This document shows positions 47,041-56,213 of a DNA stretch of 64,000 nucleotides, in pieces (position 1 is the first letter of the stretch; every line of letters begins with the position of its first letter). The DNA is from Kaistia hirudinis. Its GTDB lineage: Bacteria > Pseudomonadota > Alphaproteobacteria > Rhizobiales > Kaistiaceae. The position numbers and the translations under genes were made by a program. Under the pieces are notes generated by a model, which saw only the letters and a list, made by a program, of their open reading frames with translations, was not told the DNA's origin and did not search any database. The stretch lies in contig NZ_JACIDS010000001.1 in NCBI RefSeq assembly GCF_014196455.1, positions 682,001 to 746,000 of the forward strand, given 5' to 3'.

Positions 47041-48048
47041 ATGAGAGTGACCCAGGAGCCGCTCCTGCGGAAGTTCTGGTATTGCGTGATGCCGATGTCG
47101 GCGCTCGCCGACAAGCCGATCGGGATGAAGCTGCTCGGCGAGCCCATCGTGCTGTGGAAGGATGCAAGCGGGGCGCCGCGCGCGGTCAAGGACCGCTGCC
47201 TCCACCGCACCGCCAAGCTGTCGCTCGGCACCGTCGAGGACGGCAACATCGTCTGCCCGTATCACGGCTGGGCGTTCGACGGCGGCGGCGCCTGCGTCAA
47301 GGTTCCGCAGGATGTCGTCGAGAAGCCGCATCCCTTCGGCGTCGCCGGCTATCGCTGCGTCGAGCGGTACAATCACGTCTGGGTGGCGCTCGAGGAGCCT
47401 TTCCACGACATCCCGGTGATCCCCGAATTCGGCGCGCCCGGCTATCGCCAGGTGATCGAGTTCTGCGACGACTGGAACTGCGCGCCGCTGCGTATCATGG
47501 AGAACGCGTTCGACAACGCGCACTTTGCCTTCGTCCATAAGGGCAGCTTCGGCGATACCGATCCAATCCCCCCGCCCTTCACGCTTGACGAGATGGAAGA
47601 CGGCTTCGTCATGCGTACCGAAGTGCCGGTGCGCAATCCGGAAGGGATGCGCGACGCGATCGGCATGACCACGGAGCGCACGGTGCGCCGCACCGCGAAC
47701 CGTTTCTTCGTGCCCTTCTTCCGGACCGGCAAGATCACCTATCCGAACGGGCTCGAGAACATCCTCTGCACCGCCGCCACGCCGATGGACGAGGCGCGCA
47801 CGCGCTTCGTGCAATGGGTGATCCGCAACGACACCGAGGAGCAGGTGCCGTCCGAGAAGGTCATCGCCTTCGACAAGCGGGTCAGCGAGGAGGACAAGCT
47901 CATCCTCGAATCCACCGACGAGAACGTGCCGCTCGACGCGTCCGAAGGGCGCGAGCTGCATATGACGTGCGACCGTCCGGGCATGATGATGCGCGTCAAG
48001 ATCAGGGAGCTGCTGCGCCCGCGTCCGGGCCAGTCGTCGGCGGCATGA
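47041..48048 (+). CDS. Rieske aromatic-ring/N-demethylase-type oxygenase, alpha subunit
   Basis: The 335-residue protein is the terminal oxygenase of a Rieske non-haem iron system. The [2Fe-2S] ligands are Cys53/His55 and Cys72/His75 (RCLHR...CPYHGW). The mononuclear iron site is ENAFDNAHFAFVH with Asp158, His161 and His166. AGGAG lies eight bases before the ATG. It heads an operon with an ABC transporter; the ATPase start overlaps its stop as ATGA. No reductase or ferredoxin gene is present, so electrons must come from elsewhere. The substrate is unknown; related enzymes act on aromatic acids or demethylate quaternary amines. Confidence 0.92.
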   Translation: MRVTQEPLLRKFWYCVMPMSALADKPIGMKLLGEPIVLWKDASGAPRAVKDRCLHRTAKLSLGTVEDGNIVCPYHGWAFDGGGACVKVPQDVVEKPHPFGVAGYRCVERYNHVWVALEEPFHDIPVIPEFGAPGYRQVIEFCDDWNCAPLRIMENAFDNAHFAFVHKGSFGDTDPIPPPFTLDEMEDGFVMRTEVPVRNPEGMRDAIGMTTERTVRRTANRFFVPFFRTGKITYPNGLENILCTAATPMDEARTRFVQWVIRNDTEEQVPSEKVIAFDKRVSEEDKLILESTDENVPLDASEGRELHMTCDRPGMMMRVKIRELLRPRPGQSSAA

Positions 48049-48845
48049 GCGCAGCCCTCGCTCAGGAGTCCGGCGGCCATTTGCCGGCGATTTCGATCGC
48101 GGGCGTGTCGATGGTGTTCGACTCGCCGAGCGGCCCCGTCACCGCGCTCAAGGGGATCGATCTTGCGATCCCGAAGAATCGCTTCGTCTCGATCGTGGGG
48201 CGGAGCGGCTGCGGCAAGTCCACGCTGCTGCGCCTCATCTGCGGGCTGGTCCGGCCGACGGTGGGCCAGGTCACGGTCGACGGCATGACCCCCGACCTCT
48301 ACCAGCGCGACCGCCGCTTCGGCTTCGTGTTCCAGGAAGCGACGCTGCTGCCCTGGCGCACGGCGCTCGAAAATGTCGCGCTGCCGATGAAGATCCAGAA
48401 GGTCGTGCAGCCGGCGCGGCGCGAGGAGCGGGCGCGGGAGCTGCTGAAGCTCGTACGCCTCCAGGGCTTCGAGGGCCATTATCCCAGCCAGCTCTCCGGC
48501 GGCATGCGCCAGCGCGTCTCGATCGCCCGCGCGCTCAGCTACGATCCCGAGATCCTGCTGATGGACGAGCCCTTCGGCGCGCTCGACGAGTTCACCCGCC
48601 AGGAGATGAACGAGGAGCTGGTGCGCCTCTGGCAGGAGCAGAACCGCACTATCGTCTTCGTCACCCACAATCTCGCGGAGGCGCTCTACCTCTCCGACAT
48701 CGTCGTCGTGATGGCGCCGCATCCCGGCCGCGTGCGCGCGGTGATCGAGGTCGACCTGCCGCGGCCGCGCCGGGCGGCGATCCGGCAGGGCGGCGATTTC
48801 ATCGCGCGTCTCGCCCGTCTCGAGGAGGTCATCAGCCATGACTGA
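48045..48845 (+). CDS. ABC transporter ATPase, SsuB/TauB/NrtD type
   Basis: The 266-residue ATPase powers uptake by the adjacent permease and binding protein. Walker A is GRSGCGKST, the signature LSGGMRQRVSIARAL and Walker B ILLMDEPFGALD, followed by FVTHNLAEAL. It belongs to the nitrate/sulfonate/taurine/HMP group. The ATG overlaps the Rieske stop as ATGA and the stop lies within the permease gene by eight bases, a single translated unit. Confidence 0.95.
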   Translation: MSAALAQESGGHLPAISIAGVSMVFDSPSGPVTALKGIDLAIPKNRFVSIVGRSGCGKSTLLRLICGLVRPTVGQVTVDGMTPDLYQRDRRFGFVFQEATLLPWRTALENVALPMKIQKVVQPARREERARELLKLVRLQGFEGHYPSQLSGGMRQRVSIARALSYDPEILLMDEPFGALDEFTRQEMNEELVRLWQEQNRTIVFVTHNLAEALYLSDIVVVMAPHPGRVRAVIEVDLPRPRRAAIRQGGDFIARLARLEEVISHD

Positions 48846-49671
48846 AGCGACCGGCGAAGCGGCGAGCGAGGTGCTCGCACCGTCCCCCGGCAAGGGACCC
48901 GGCCGGCTGCGGACCCTGCTCTCGGCCTATGCCCCCGCCATTCTCGTCTTCCTCGCTGTGGGTTTCGCATGGGAGGCGGCCGTCGCCTTCTTCAGGATCC
49001 CGAAATTCCTGCTGCCCGCACCGAGCGTCGTCATCCAGCGGATCATCGCCGACGCCGAGCCGCTGGCGCAGAACGTCTTCGTCACCATGCAGGCGGCGGT
49101 GGCGGGGCTCATCCTCGGCACGATCATCGCGCTCGCTTTTGCGCTCATCTTCCTGATGTCGCGCATCCTGGAGCGGGCGCTTTTCCCCTGGGCGATCATC
49201 GTGCAGACGGTGCCGATCCTAGCCATCGCGCCGCTTTTGACGATCTGGCTCGGCTTCGGCATCGCGCCGAAAATCGCTGTCTCCGCCATCATCACGATCT
49301 TCCCGATCCTCGTGAACACGGTGCGCGGTCTTCGCTCGGTCAACCGGCAGGTGTTCGAGCTGATGCGCGTGATCGGCGCCTCGCCCGGCCAGACCTTCCG
49401 CGAGGTGCGCGTCTTCGCGGCGATGCCCTACACCTTCGCGGGCCTGCGCATCAGCGCCGGCGGCGCCGTGATCGGCGCGATCGTCGCCGAGTTCACCGGC
49501 GCCAATCTCGGCATCGGCACCGTGATCGTGAATGCCGGCTACCGCCAGGACGCCACCATGCTGTTCTCGGCGATCTTCTGCTCCTGCGTGGCGACGATCG
49601 CCCTCTTCTACGTCGTGGTCGCGCTGGAGCGGCTCTGCCTGTTCTGGCCCGACGCGCGCCTCGAAAGCTGA
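48838..49671 (+). CDS. ABC transporter permease, SsuC type
   Basis: The 277-residue permease has about six membrane segments (APAILVFLAVGFAWEAAVAFF, GLILGTIIALAFALIFLM, VQTVPILAIAPLLTIWLGFG and later segments) with the EAA-type loop in LMRVIGASPGQTFREVRVFAAMP. It belongs with the nitrate/sulfonate/taurine importers. The 21-residue soluble N-terminus before the first segment is Ala/Glu-rich. It overlaps the ATPase gene by eight bases. Confidence 0.94.
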   Translation: MTEATGEAASEVLAPSPGKGPGRLRTLLSAYAPAILVFLAVGFAWEAAVAFFRIPKFLLPAPSVVIQRIIADAEPLAQNVFVTMQAAVAGLILGTIIALAFALIFLMSRILERALFPWAIIVQTVPILAIAPLLTIWLGFGIAPKIAVSAIITIFPILVNTVRGLRSVNRQVFELMRVIGASPGQTFREVRVFAAMPYTFAGLRISAGGAVIGAIVAEFTGANLGIGTVIVNAGYRQDATMLFSAIFCSCVATIALFYVVVALERLCLFWPDARLES

Positions 49672-49714
49672 CGCTTCCCCTCCCCTTCCTCCCCACAAGA
49701 AACCAAGGGAACAC

Positions 49715-50707
49715 ATGATGAAGCCAAACGTCCGAAACCTCGTCCGATCGGCGGCTGCCGCGGCGCTTGCCGGCGTGGTCGCGCTCTCGGCTGGCCACGC
49801 CTCGGCCGCCGACAAGGTGTCGCTACGCCTCGCCTGGCTGCTCAACGTCCAGGGCGCCGGCTATGTCATGGCGAAGGAAAAGGGCTTCTACGCCGATGCC
49901 GGCCTCGACGTCGACATCCTGCCGGGCGGCCCGAACATCAACTCGACGGCGCTCGTCGCGACCGGCGCCAACACCTTCGGCACCAATGATTCCGGCCAGG
50001 TGATCTTCGGCAAGGCCGAGGGCATGGACCTCGTCATCGTCGCCGCCTGCTTCCAGAAATATCCCGGCGGCGTCCTCTCGCTCGAGAAGACGGGCATCAA
50101 GACGCCGAAGGACCTCGAAGGCAAGACGCTCGCCTACAACGAGGGCGGCCCCTGGGCGTTCACGCAGGCCATGCTCGCCAAGGAAGGCGTCGACATGTCC
50201 AAGGTGAAGGCGGTCGTCGCCATGGGCAACGAGATCCTGATGAACGGCAATGTCGACGCCAAGACGGCCTTCATCGTCAACGAGCCGATCTCGGTCGAGC
50301 TCGCCGGCTTCAAGACCGCGACGCTCGCCCCGGCGGATTACGGCGTCAACGCCTATGCCGAAGCGATCTTCACGGCCAAGGACTTCGCCGAGAAGAACCC
50401 GGATGTCGTGAAGCGCTTCGTCGCCGCCACCGTGAAGGGCTGGGACTATGCGCTCGCCCATCAGGACGAGGCCGTCGCGGCCGTGCTCAAGCTCGGCGAA
50501 CAGCTCGATCCGGAGCAGCAGAAGCGCCAGCTCGCGCTGCAGAAGGACTTCATCGTCTCGCCCTTCACCGAGAAGAACGGCACCTGCGCGTTCAGCGGCG
50601 ACACGATCAAGGAGACGCAGGACGTCCTGCTGAAGTATGGCGGCCTCAAGGCCCCGATCGCGATCGACGAGGTCTATTCGACGGCGTTCCTGCCCAAGAA
50701 GGACTGA
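49715..50707 (+). CDS. NMT1/THI5-type periplasmic binding protein
   Basis: The 330-residue protein has a signal peptide cleaved near AHASA|ADK (about residue 31) and an NMT1-like binding domain starting VSLRLAWLLNVQGAGYVMAKEKGFYADAGLDV, with NSTALVATGANTFGTNDSGQV lining the site. This family binds sulfonates, HMP, riboflavin-like and other small aromatics. AAGGGA lies before the tandem ATGs at 49715 and 49718. Gene order suggests it feeds the Rieske enzyme. Ligand unknown. Confidence 0.93.
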   Translation: MMKPNVRNLVRSAAAAALAGVVALSAGHASAADKVSLRLAWLLNVQGAGYVMAKEKGFYADAGLDVDILPGGPNINSTALVATGANTFGTNDSGQVIFGKAEGMDLVIVAACFQKYPGGVLSLEKTGIKTPKDLEGKTLAYNEGGPWAFTQAMLAKEGVDMSKVKAVVAMGNEILMNGNVDAKTAFIVNEPISVELAGFKTATLAPADYGVNAYAEAIFTAKDFAEKNPDVVKRFVAATVKGWDYALAHQDEAVAAVLKLGEQLDPEQQKRQLALQKDFIVSPFTEKNGTCAFSGDTIKETQDVLLKYGGLKAPIAIDEVYSTAFLPKKD

Positions 50708-50720
50708 GCCGCGGCCACCG

Positions 50721-50752
50721 GGTGGGTCGCCGTTCCAGTGCGGCGACCCGCC
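50721..50752. terminator. Bidirectional terminator between the binding protein gene and the GST gene
   Basis: GGGTCGCCG (50724-50732) pairs perfectly with CGGCGACCC (50741-50749) around TTCCAGTG, and the stem extends to GGT/GCC with one wobble. The stops lie on both sides of it. Confidence 0.7.
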
Positions 50753-51418
50753 TCAGGCCGGCTTCCGAGCCCGCTCGCTGGCCAGCTGAACGACGGGCAG
50801 CTGCGGTGCCTCCAGCCCGGCGAACGGATCGGCCCAGGCCGGAATGGCCTGAAGCCGGTCGTACCACGCCTGCAAGGCCGGAAATTCCTCGAGCGGCAGG
50901 CCAGCGACATCGTTGTAGGGCAGAAACGTCGCCATGCGGAAATCCGCATAGGAGAGGCCGCTTCGCAGCAGGAAGTCGCGGCCCGACAGTTCCGACTCCA
51001 GCATGACGGCCGACTGGCGGAACTGGGCGATCCCCTCCTCGACCTTGGCCGCGTCGACCGGCCCGAAGCCGTAGCGCTGCTTGGTGCCGAACTCGAAACT
51101 CACCTTGTCGCAGGCAGCGACGAAGCGGCCTTGGCCCCAGCTCAGCCAGCGGATCATGTCCGGCTCCTCGTCGTCGGTACGCCAGAATCCGGTCCCGGAG
51201 AGCCGCGACAGGCGGCAGGCGATGGCGTCGGCCTCCCAGAGCGCGCCCGTCGGCTCTTCCAGGATGGGAAGCAATTGGCTCGGGTTCAGCATCCGGAACT
51301 TTTCCGCCTGGTCCGGCGCGAACGGGGAGGCAAACGAAAAGGCAACCGGCGAGCCCAGATGCCGGGCGACCGCCACGGCGAGCCGCGGATTGGGATTGCG
51401 ACTGAAATACAGTCTCAT
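50753..51418 (-). CDS. Glutathione S-transferase family protein
   Basis: The 221-residue protein has an N-terminal thioredoxin-like half (MRLYFSRNPNPRLAVAVARHLG, LNPSQLLPILEEP and WEADAIACRLSRL) and an all-helical C-terminal half (WLSWGQGRFVAACDKVSFEF, FLLRSGLSYADFRMATFLPYND, ERARKPA). Substrate is unknown. ATG 51418 replaces a longer frame; a GGGGGA element lies upstream. It converges on the Rieske operon and could belong to the same detoxification or catabolic context, but that is weak inference. Confidence 0.85.
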   Translation of the reverse strand: MRLYFSRNPNPRLAVAVARHLGSPVAFSFASPFAPDQAEKFRMLNPSQLLPILEEPTGALWEADAIACRLSRLSGTGFWRTDDEEPDMIRWLSWGQGRFVAACDKVSFEFGTKQRYGFGPVDAAKVEEGIAQFRQSAVMLESELSGRDFLLRSGLSYADFRMATFLPYNDVAGLPLEEFPALQAWYDRLQAIPAWADPFAGLEAPQLPVVQLASERARKPA

Positions 51419-51546
51419 GGCGTCCGTTCCCCCAGCGATGAACTCGACGCTCAGCAGGCTGCCCCCATGACGTGGTTTATTCAACCGTCCGGGTATCCAA
51501 GACAGCAGGATGGCAGATCGGACGCCCAGGCCGACGGCATCGCACC

Positions 51547-52302
51547 TCAGGGCTGCCAGCCGCTCCCGTCCTCACCCGCATCGCCCGGCTCCGCGTCCGC
51601 GTCGACATCCGCCTTGCGGCCTTTGAAGCCCTTGGCCAGCACGAACAGCTCGACCGAGCCGGCGCGGCTTGCCGGCGGCTTGATGTGGTGCACGGTCGCG
51701 AAGTTCTGCTTCAGCGTCGTGAGCAGGCTACCCTCGGCGCCGCCGCGAAACACCTTCGACAGGAAGTGGCCGCCGGGCCGCAGCACGTTGAGCGCGAAAT
51801 CGGCGCCGACCTCGGCGAGGTAGATCGTGCGCAGATGGTCGGTCTGCTGGTGGCCGGTGGTCGGCGCGGCCATGTCGGAGAGCACCACGTCCGCCGGACC
51901 GCCGAGCGCCTGTTCGAGCAGGGCCGGGGCGTCCTCGTCGAGGAAATCCTTGATGAACAGCTTCACGCCGGGAAGCTCGTCCATTTCGAGATAGTCGATC
52001 GCGACCACGCGCGGATCGGCGTCGGTCGAGCCCACGCGCTGCACGGCGACCTGCGACCAGCCGCCCGGCGCGGCGCCGAGATCGACCACGCGCTTGCCCG
52101 GCGCCAGAATGTGATGCTTGTCGTCGATCTCGATCAGCTTGTAGGCGGCGCGCGAGCGATAGCCCTCGCGCTTGGAGCGCGCGACATAGGGATCGTTCAG
52201 CTGCCGTTCCAGCCAGCGCTGCGACGAGGCGGTGCGCCCGCGTGCGGTCTTGACCCGGACCGTGAGCTCGCGCCCGCCTGATCCCTTGACTGGTCCCTTC
52301 AT
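51547..52302 (-). CDS. rlmE: 23S rRNA (uridine-2'-O-) methyltransferase RlmE
   Basis: RlmE methylates U2552 in the A loop of 23S rRNA. The 251-residue protein has [14 protein letters not shown], the SAM loop [27 protein letters not shown] and [12 protein letters not shown], which include the K-D-K-E active-site residues. A 25-residue acidic tail rich in Asp and Ala ends the protein. The ATG overlaps the stop of the Ppx/GppA gene as ATGA, the usual pairing in this group. Confidence 0.96.
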   Translation of the reverse strand: MKGPVKGSGGRELTVRVKTARGRTASSQRWLERQLNDPYVARSKREGYRSRAAYKLIEIDDKHHILAPGKRVVDLGAAPGGWSQVAVQRVGSTDADPRVVAIDYLEMDELPGVKLFIKDFLDEDAPALLEQALGGPADVVLSDMAAPTTGHQQTDHLRTIYLAEVGADFALNVLRPGGHFLSKVFRGGAEGSLLTTLKQNFATVHHIKPPASRAGSVELFVLAKGFKGRKADVDADAEPGDAGEDGSGWQP

Positions 52303-53630
52303 GCCGGACGTTCCGTTCTCGGTGTCTGCGGACGGCGCCAGACGCCGTCCTCCGTCATCATTTCAACCAGGATGCCTTCGCGCAGGCCCCGGTCCGCCAC
52401 GCGCAGCCGCTCGCAGGGCCAGCGCCGCCGGATCGCCTCGAGGATCGCGCAGCCGGCGAGCACGAGGTCGGCGCGCTCGCGTCCGATGCAGGGATTGGCG
52501 ATGCGCGCCTGGTAATCCATGCCGGTGACGAGCGTCATCATCCGGTCGACCTCCCCGGCCGACATCCAGGTGCCGTCGACCTTGCGCCGATCATAGCGCG
52601 GCAGCCCGAGATGGACGCCCGCCAGCGTGGTCACCGTACCGGACGTGCCGAGCATGTGCAGCTTGCCGGCCGAGACCGCCGTATCGAGCGCGGCGGCGTC
52701 GGGAAAGGCGAGCAGCATGTCGGCGACTTCCGCGACCATCGCCTCGAACACATCCGGCGTCACCATCTCGCCGCCATGGCGCTCGGAGAGCGTCACCACG
52801 CCGACGGGCAGCGACGCCCAGGTGCGGATCCGATCCGACATGCGCCGCCGGTGGCGCTCGGCCGGCCGCGTCAGGTCGACCCAGACCAGTTCCGACGAGC
52901 CGCCGCCAATATCGAACAGCAGCGCTCCATTGGTGGTCGGGTCGATCAGCGACGCGCAGCCAGAGACGGCGAGCCGTGCCTCGGTCTCGCGCGAGACGAT
53001 TTCGAGCGACAGGCCCGTTTCGCGCCGGACCCGGTCGAGGAAGGTGCGGCCATTGTCCGCGAGGCGGCACGCCTCGGTCGCGACGAGGCGCGTGCGGCGC
53101 ACGCCGCGATCCTTGAGCTTGGCGGAGCAGATGCGCAGCGCCTCGACGGCGCGCTCCATGGCCGCTTCCCCCAGACGACCGGATGAGCCGACGCCCTCGC
53201 CGAGCCTCACGATGCGCGAAAAGGCATCGACGACGCGAAACCCGCGCTCGCGCGGCTGCGCGATCAGCAGGCGGCAATTATTGGTGCCGAGGTCGAGCGC
53301 CGCATAGAGGCCGTCACGGCCACCGGACCGCATCGTGACCGGGTTCGATACGGCGGAGTTCGGTCGCGGCGCGGCCGCGGGGGCCGCCTTCTGCGCCGCC
53401 GGCCTTGCGTCCTCGGCCCGTCCCGCCGGGGGACGCGGCTGGCCGGGCGCGAACACGGGTCCGCGCTTCTTGCTGCGGCGCCGTCCCTTGCGCTTGCCGC
53501 CGCCGGGCGCACCGCCCTCAGGCGGACGCGCAGCTACGCCCTTCCCGACAAGGTCCGCCCGGTCCACGGGCGGTCCTGTGACGGGCGCACCCGAATCCGC
53601 GCGGTGCGGATCCTCGCCCGATATGGTCAA
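52299..53630 (-). CDS. Ppx/GppA family phosphatase with Pro-rich N-terminus
   Basis: The 443-residue protein belongs to the exopolyphosphatase / pppGpp phosphatase family: [43 protein letters not shown] and [12 protein letters not shown] are visible. Residues 1-95 form a basic, Pro/Ala/Lys-rich extension ([21 protein letters not shown]) not seen in enterobacterial members. The TTG start at 53630 has GAGG eight bases upstream; the next ATG would remove the extension. It is followed by rlmE with a four-base overlap. Confidence 0.9.
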   Translation of the reverse strand: MTISGEDPHRADSGAPVTGPPVDRADLVGKGVAARPPEGGAPGGGKRKGRRRSKKRGPVFAPGQPRPPAGRAEDARPAAQKAAPAAAPRPNSAVSNPVTMRSGGRDGLYAALDLGTNNCRLLIAQPRERGFRVVDAFSRIVRLGEGVGSSGRLGEAAMERAVEALRICSAKLKDRGVRRTRLVATEACRLADNGRTFLDRVRRETGLSLEIVSRETEARLAVSGCASLIDPTTNGALLFDIGGGSSELVWVDLTRPAERHRRRMSDRIRTWASLPVGVVTLSERHGGEMVTPDVFEAMVAEVADMLLAFPDAAALDTAVSAGKLHMLGTSGTVTTLAGVHLGLPRYDRRKVDGTWMSAGEVDRMMTLVTGMDYQARIANPCIGRERADLVLAGCAILEAIRRRWPCERLRVADRGLREGILVEMMTEDGVWRRPQTPRTERPA

Positions 53631-54274
53631 TGTTCGATCCTCGGCCGCGCAGGCTCAAACCACGAGAAAGGCTCGGCGCGCAGCTCATCACGAGTGCCTT
53701 AGTTGGCTCCAAGTGTAAGCATGCGAACCACCCCGCACAAGGCGCATGCGGACATGCCCCGCCGGCCGTGGCCGCAGGGTTTCGAGAGAAGAGGTCGCGC
53801 GGGGCGGCCGAGTGCCTGCGCGCGGGCGGCGCGCCGGCTGAAGATGATGGATGAGGTGCCCGAGCCGCCCGCTTGAGGCAGCCGGCGCCCCACGCCGACG
53901 AGATCTGCGACCGGTACCGATGGACCGTGGGTGTTTCGTTGCTGGGTCACCCGGCGGCAAGTCCCACGCCAGCCTCCTCCTTACGGAAGAAGCCGAACGC
54001 CCGCCGCTGGCCCGCGTGTACGGACCCGGCGCATCGGAGTTCCGGCCGCCCTTTGGAGCGAGGCTCGTGACCCCTCGCCCCCAAGGCCCGCCGAGCCCCA
54101 CCCGCAAACGGAACGACCGGTTCGCCCTCTTCGGTGGGTGGGGATGAGGCAAGTATGCGCCCGGCGAGAGGGGGCGGGGATAGATTATTTTCCCGCGAGG
54201 CAGAAAGCCTGGCGTGCGCAAGCGGCTTCCGCCGCCCGACCGAGTGCGAAGCCACCCACAGGCGCTCCCCACCG

Positions 54275-54305
54275 TTGACGAGCGCTGTCCCGAAGGCGCT
54301 AGACT
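54275..54305 (+). promoter_or_regulatory. Candidate promoter of the P-type ATPase gene
   Basis: TTGACG (54275-54280) and TAGACT (54300-54305) are separated by 19 bp, somewhat long for sigma-70. The adjoining palindrome overlaps the end of the -10, the usual arrangement for a repressed promoter. Confidence 0.4.
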
Positions 54306-54318
54306 GGAATCATTCCAG
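54304..54318. promoter_or_regulatory. 15-bp perfect palindrome at the P-type ATPase promoter
   Basis: CTGGAATCATTCCAG is a perfect palindrome with a single central base, placed 26 bp before the ATPase start and overlapping the candidate -10. A metal-responsive repressor is plausible because the gene is a metal-type ATPase, but the motif is not a recognised Fur, Irr, Zur or MerR box. Confidence 0.5.
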
Positions 54319-54344
54319 GTCTTGGCGGAGATCGGCGGCCCATC

Positions 54345-56171
54345 ATGAAGACGATCTCGCGGCGGGCGCTGGCGCTGGCCGCCATCCCGGCCCTCTCGCT
54401 CGTCATCGGCCTCGTGCTCTATTTCGCGGGCCTTGCCGACGCGGCCGGGTGGGCCTGGACCGCCGGCATCGTGCCGGTGCTCGCCTATCTGCTGTGGACC
54501 ATCGTCACCAGCCTCGCCAAGGGCGACATCGGCCTCGATATCATCGCGGCGCTGGCCATGGGCGGGGCGATCGTCGGCGGCGAGCCGCTGGCCGGCGTGG
54601 TCGTCGCTATGATGTATGCCGGCGGCGGCGCGCTGGAGGATTTCGCGCAGGGCCGGGCACAGGCGGAGATGACCGCCCTGCTCGCCCGCGTGCCCCGCGC
54701 CGCCATGGTGTATCGCGCCGGCGAGCTGGTCTCCGAGCCGATCGAGAAGCTGGCGCCGGGCGATCGCATCCTCATCCGCCCCGGCGATGTCGTGCCCGCC
54801 GACGGCGCAATTGCCGGCGGGCCGGCCGTGCTGGACGAATCGGCGCTGACGGGGGAGTCGCTGCCGGTGACACGGGCGGACGGGGCGCAGGCGCTCAGCG
54901 GCGTGACCAATAGCGGCGCGGCCTTCGACCTGATCGTCACCAAGAGCGCCGCCGACAGCACCTATGCCCAGATCACGCGGCTGGTCGAATCGGCCCGCCG
55001 CTCCAAGGCGCCGATGGCCCGCCTCGCCGACCGCTATGCGCTCGGCTTCCTCGCCGCCACGCTCGCGATCGCCGGGGCGGCCTGGGTTCTTTCCGGCGAG
55101 CCGCTGCGTGCCCTCGCCGTGCTGGTCGTCGCAACCCCCTGCCCGCTCATCCTCGCCGTTCCGGTGGCGATCGTCGCCGGCATGTCGCGCTGCGCCGGGC
55201 GGGGCATCATGATCAAGACGGCGCGCACGCTCGAAATGCTGCCGCGCGTGAAGACCCTGCTCGTCGACAAGACCGGCACGGTGACCGAAGGCCATCCCGG
55301 GATCGAGCGTGTCGAGCCCGCCGGAGGACGCGACGAGGGCGAGCTGATCCGCATCGCCGGCTCGCTGGCGCAGGCCTCCCAGCACGTCATCTCCGAGGCG
55401 CTGGTCGAGGCCGCCCATCGCCGCGCGATCGCGCTGGTGCCGCCGCAGGACGCCGCGGAGCAGCCCGGCGAGGGTGTGTTCGGCACGGTCGAGGGGCATG
55501 TGGTGAAGATCGGCCGCCACGCCTTCACGGCGGGGCGGCACGGCAGCGACGGCGACGTCGCCCCGCTGCCGCCCGGCGTCACCGCCCTCTCCGTCTCCAT
55601 CGACGGCGCGCCGGCCGGCCGCATCCTCTTCGCCGACCGGCTCCGTGACGAGGCGCCCGCGACGCTCGCGGCGATGCGCGAGCGGGGAATCGACCGCATC
55701 GTCCTGCTGACCGGCGACCGCGCGGATGTCGCGGAGGGGATCGGCGCGCGGCTCGGCGTCGAGAAGGTGATCGCCGACGCGTCGCCGGAGGACAAGGTCG
55801 CCGCCGCCATGGCGGAGAAGAAGCTGGCGCCGACGATGATGATCGGCGACGGCATCAATGATGCGCCGGTGCTCGCCTATGCCGATGTCGGCGTGGCCCT
55901 CGGTGCCCGCGGCGCGGTCGCAGCGTCCGAGGCCGCGGACATGATCGTCATGGTCGATCGGCTCGACCGCGTCGCCGAGGCGCTGGCCATCGCCGGACGC
56001 GCCCGGCGCATCGCGCTCCAAAGCGTCTTCGCCGGCATCGGCTTGTCGGTCCTCGGCATGATCGCCGCGGCGCTCGGCTATCTGCCGCCGGTGGCCGGCG
56101 CGCTGGCACAGGAGGCGATCGACCTCGCTGTGATCCTGAACGCGCTGCGCGCCCTGCGCGGCGGCCGCTGA
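54345..56171 (+). CDS. P1B-type (heavy-metal) P-type ATPase, divergent
   Basis: The 608-residue protein has four N-terminal membrane segments before the actuator domain, as in P1B ATPases, and no N-terminal metal-binding domain. Phosphorylation motif DKTGT, actuator TGES and hinge GDGINDAPVLAYADVG are intact. The transmembrane metal motif is TPCPL rather than CPC or SPC. The HP dipeptide of the P1B nucleotide domain is missing: SEHPLA reads SQHVIS. Substrate metal is therefore uncertain. It is followed by an MgtC/DUF4010 gene at 42 bp. Confidence 0.87.
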   Translation: MKTISRRALALAAIPALSLVIGLVLYFAGLADAAGWAWTAGIVPVLAYLLWTIVTSLAKGDIGLDIIAALAMGGAIVGGEPLAGVVVAMMYAGGGALEDFAQGRAQAEMTALLARVPRAAMVYRAGELVSEPIEKLAPGDRILIRPGDVVPADGAIAGGPAVLDESALTGESLPVTRADGAQALSGVTNSGAAFDLIVTKSAADSTYAQITRLVESARRSKAPMARLADRYALGFLAATLAIAGAAWVLSGEPLRALAVLVVATPCPLILAVPVAIVAGMSRCAGRGIMIKTARTLEMLPRVKTLLVDKTGTVTEGHPGIERVEPAGGRDEGELIRIAGSLAQASQHVISEALVEAAHRRAIALVPPQDAAEQPGEGVFGTVEGHVVKIGRHAFTAGRHGSDGDVAPLPPGVTALSVSIDGAPAGRILFADRLRDEAPATLAAMRERGIDRIVLLTGDRADVAEGIGARLGVEKVIADASPEDKVAAAMAEKKLAPTMMIGDGINDAPVLAYADVGVALGARGAVAASEAADMIVMVDRLDRVAEALAIAGRARRIALQSVFAGIGLSVLGMIAAALGYLPPVAGALAQEAIDLAVILNALRALRGGR

Positions 56172-56213
56172 GGCGCGTTTCGCCCGACACGGCGTTTGGC
56201 GTATCAAGGACCT

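Larger units (their letters stand above)
53631..54344. other. 714-bp divergent intergenic region between ppx and the P-type ATPase gene
   Basis: No frame here carries a recognisable protein; open frames on both strands are Pro/Arg/Ser-rich shadows. Two inverted repeats stand out: GCATGCG (53719-53725) with CGCATGC (53743-53749), and CCCCACCC (54096-54103) with GGGTGGGG (54136-54143). A promoter and operator for the ATPase lie at the right end (54275-54318). The size is unusual for this gene-dense window, so a small RNA is possible, but I recognise none. Confidence 0.5.
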
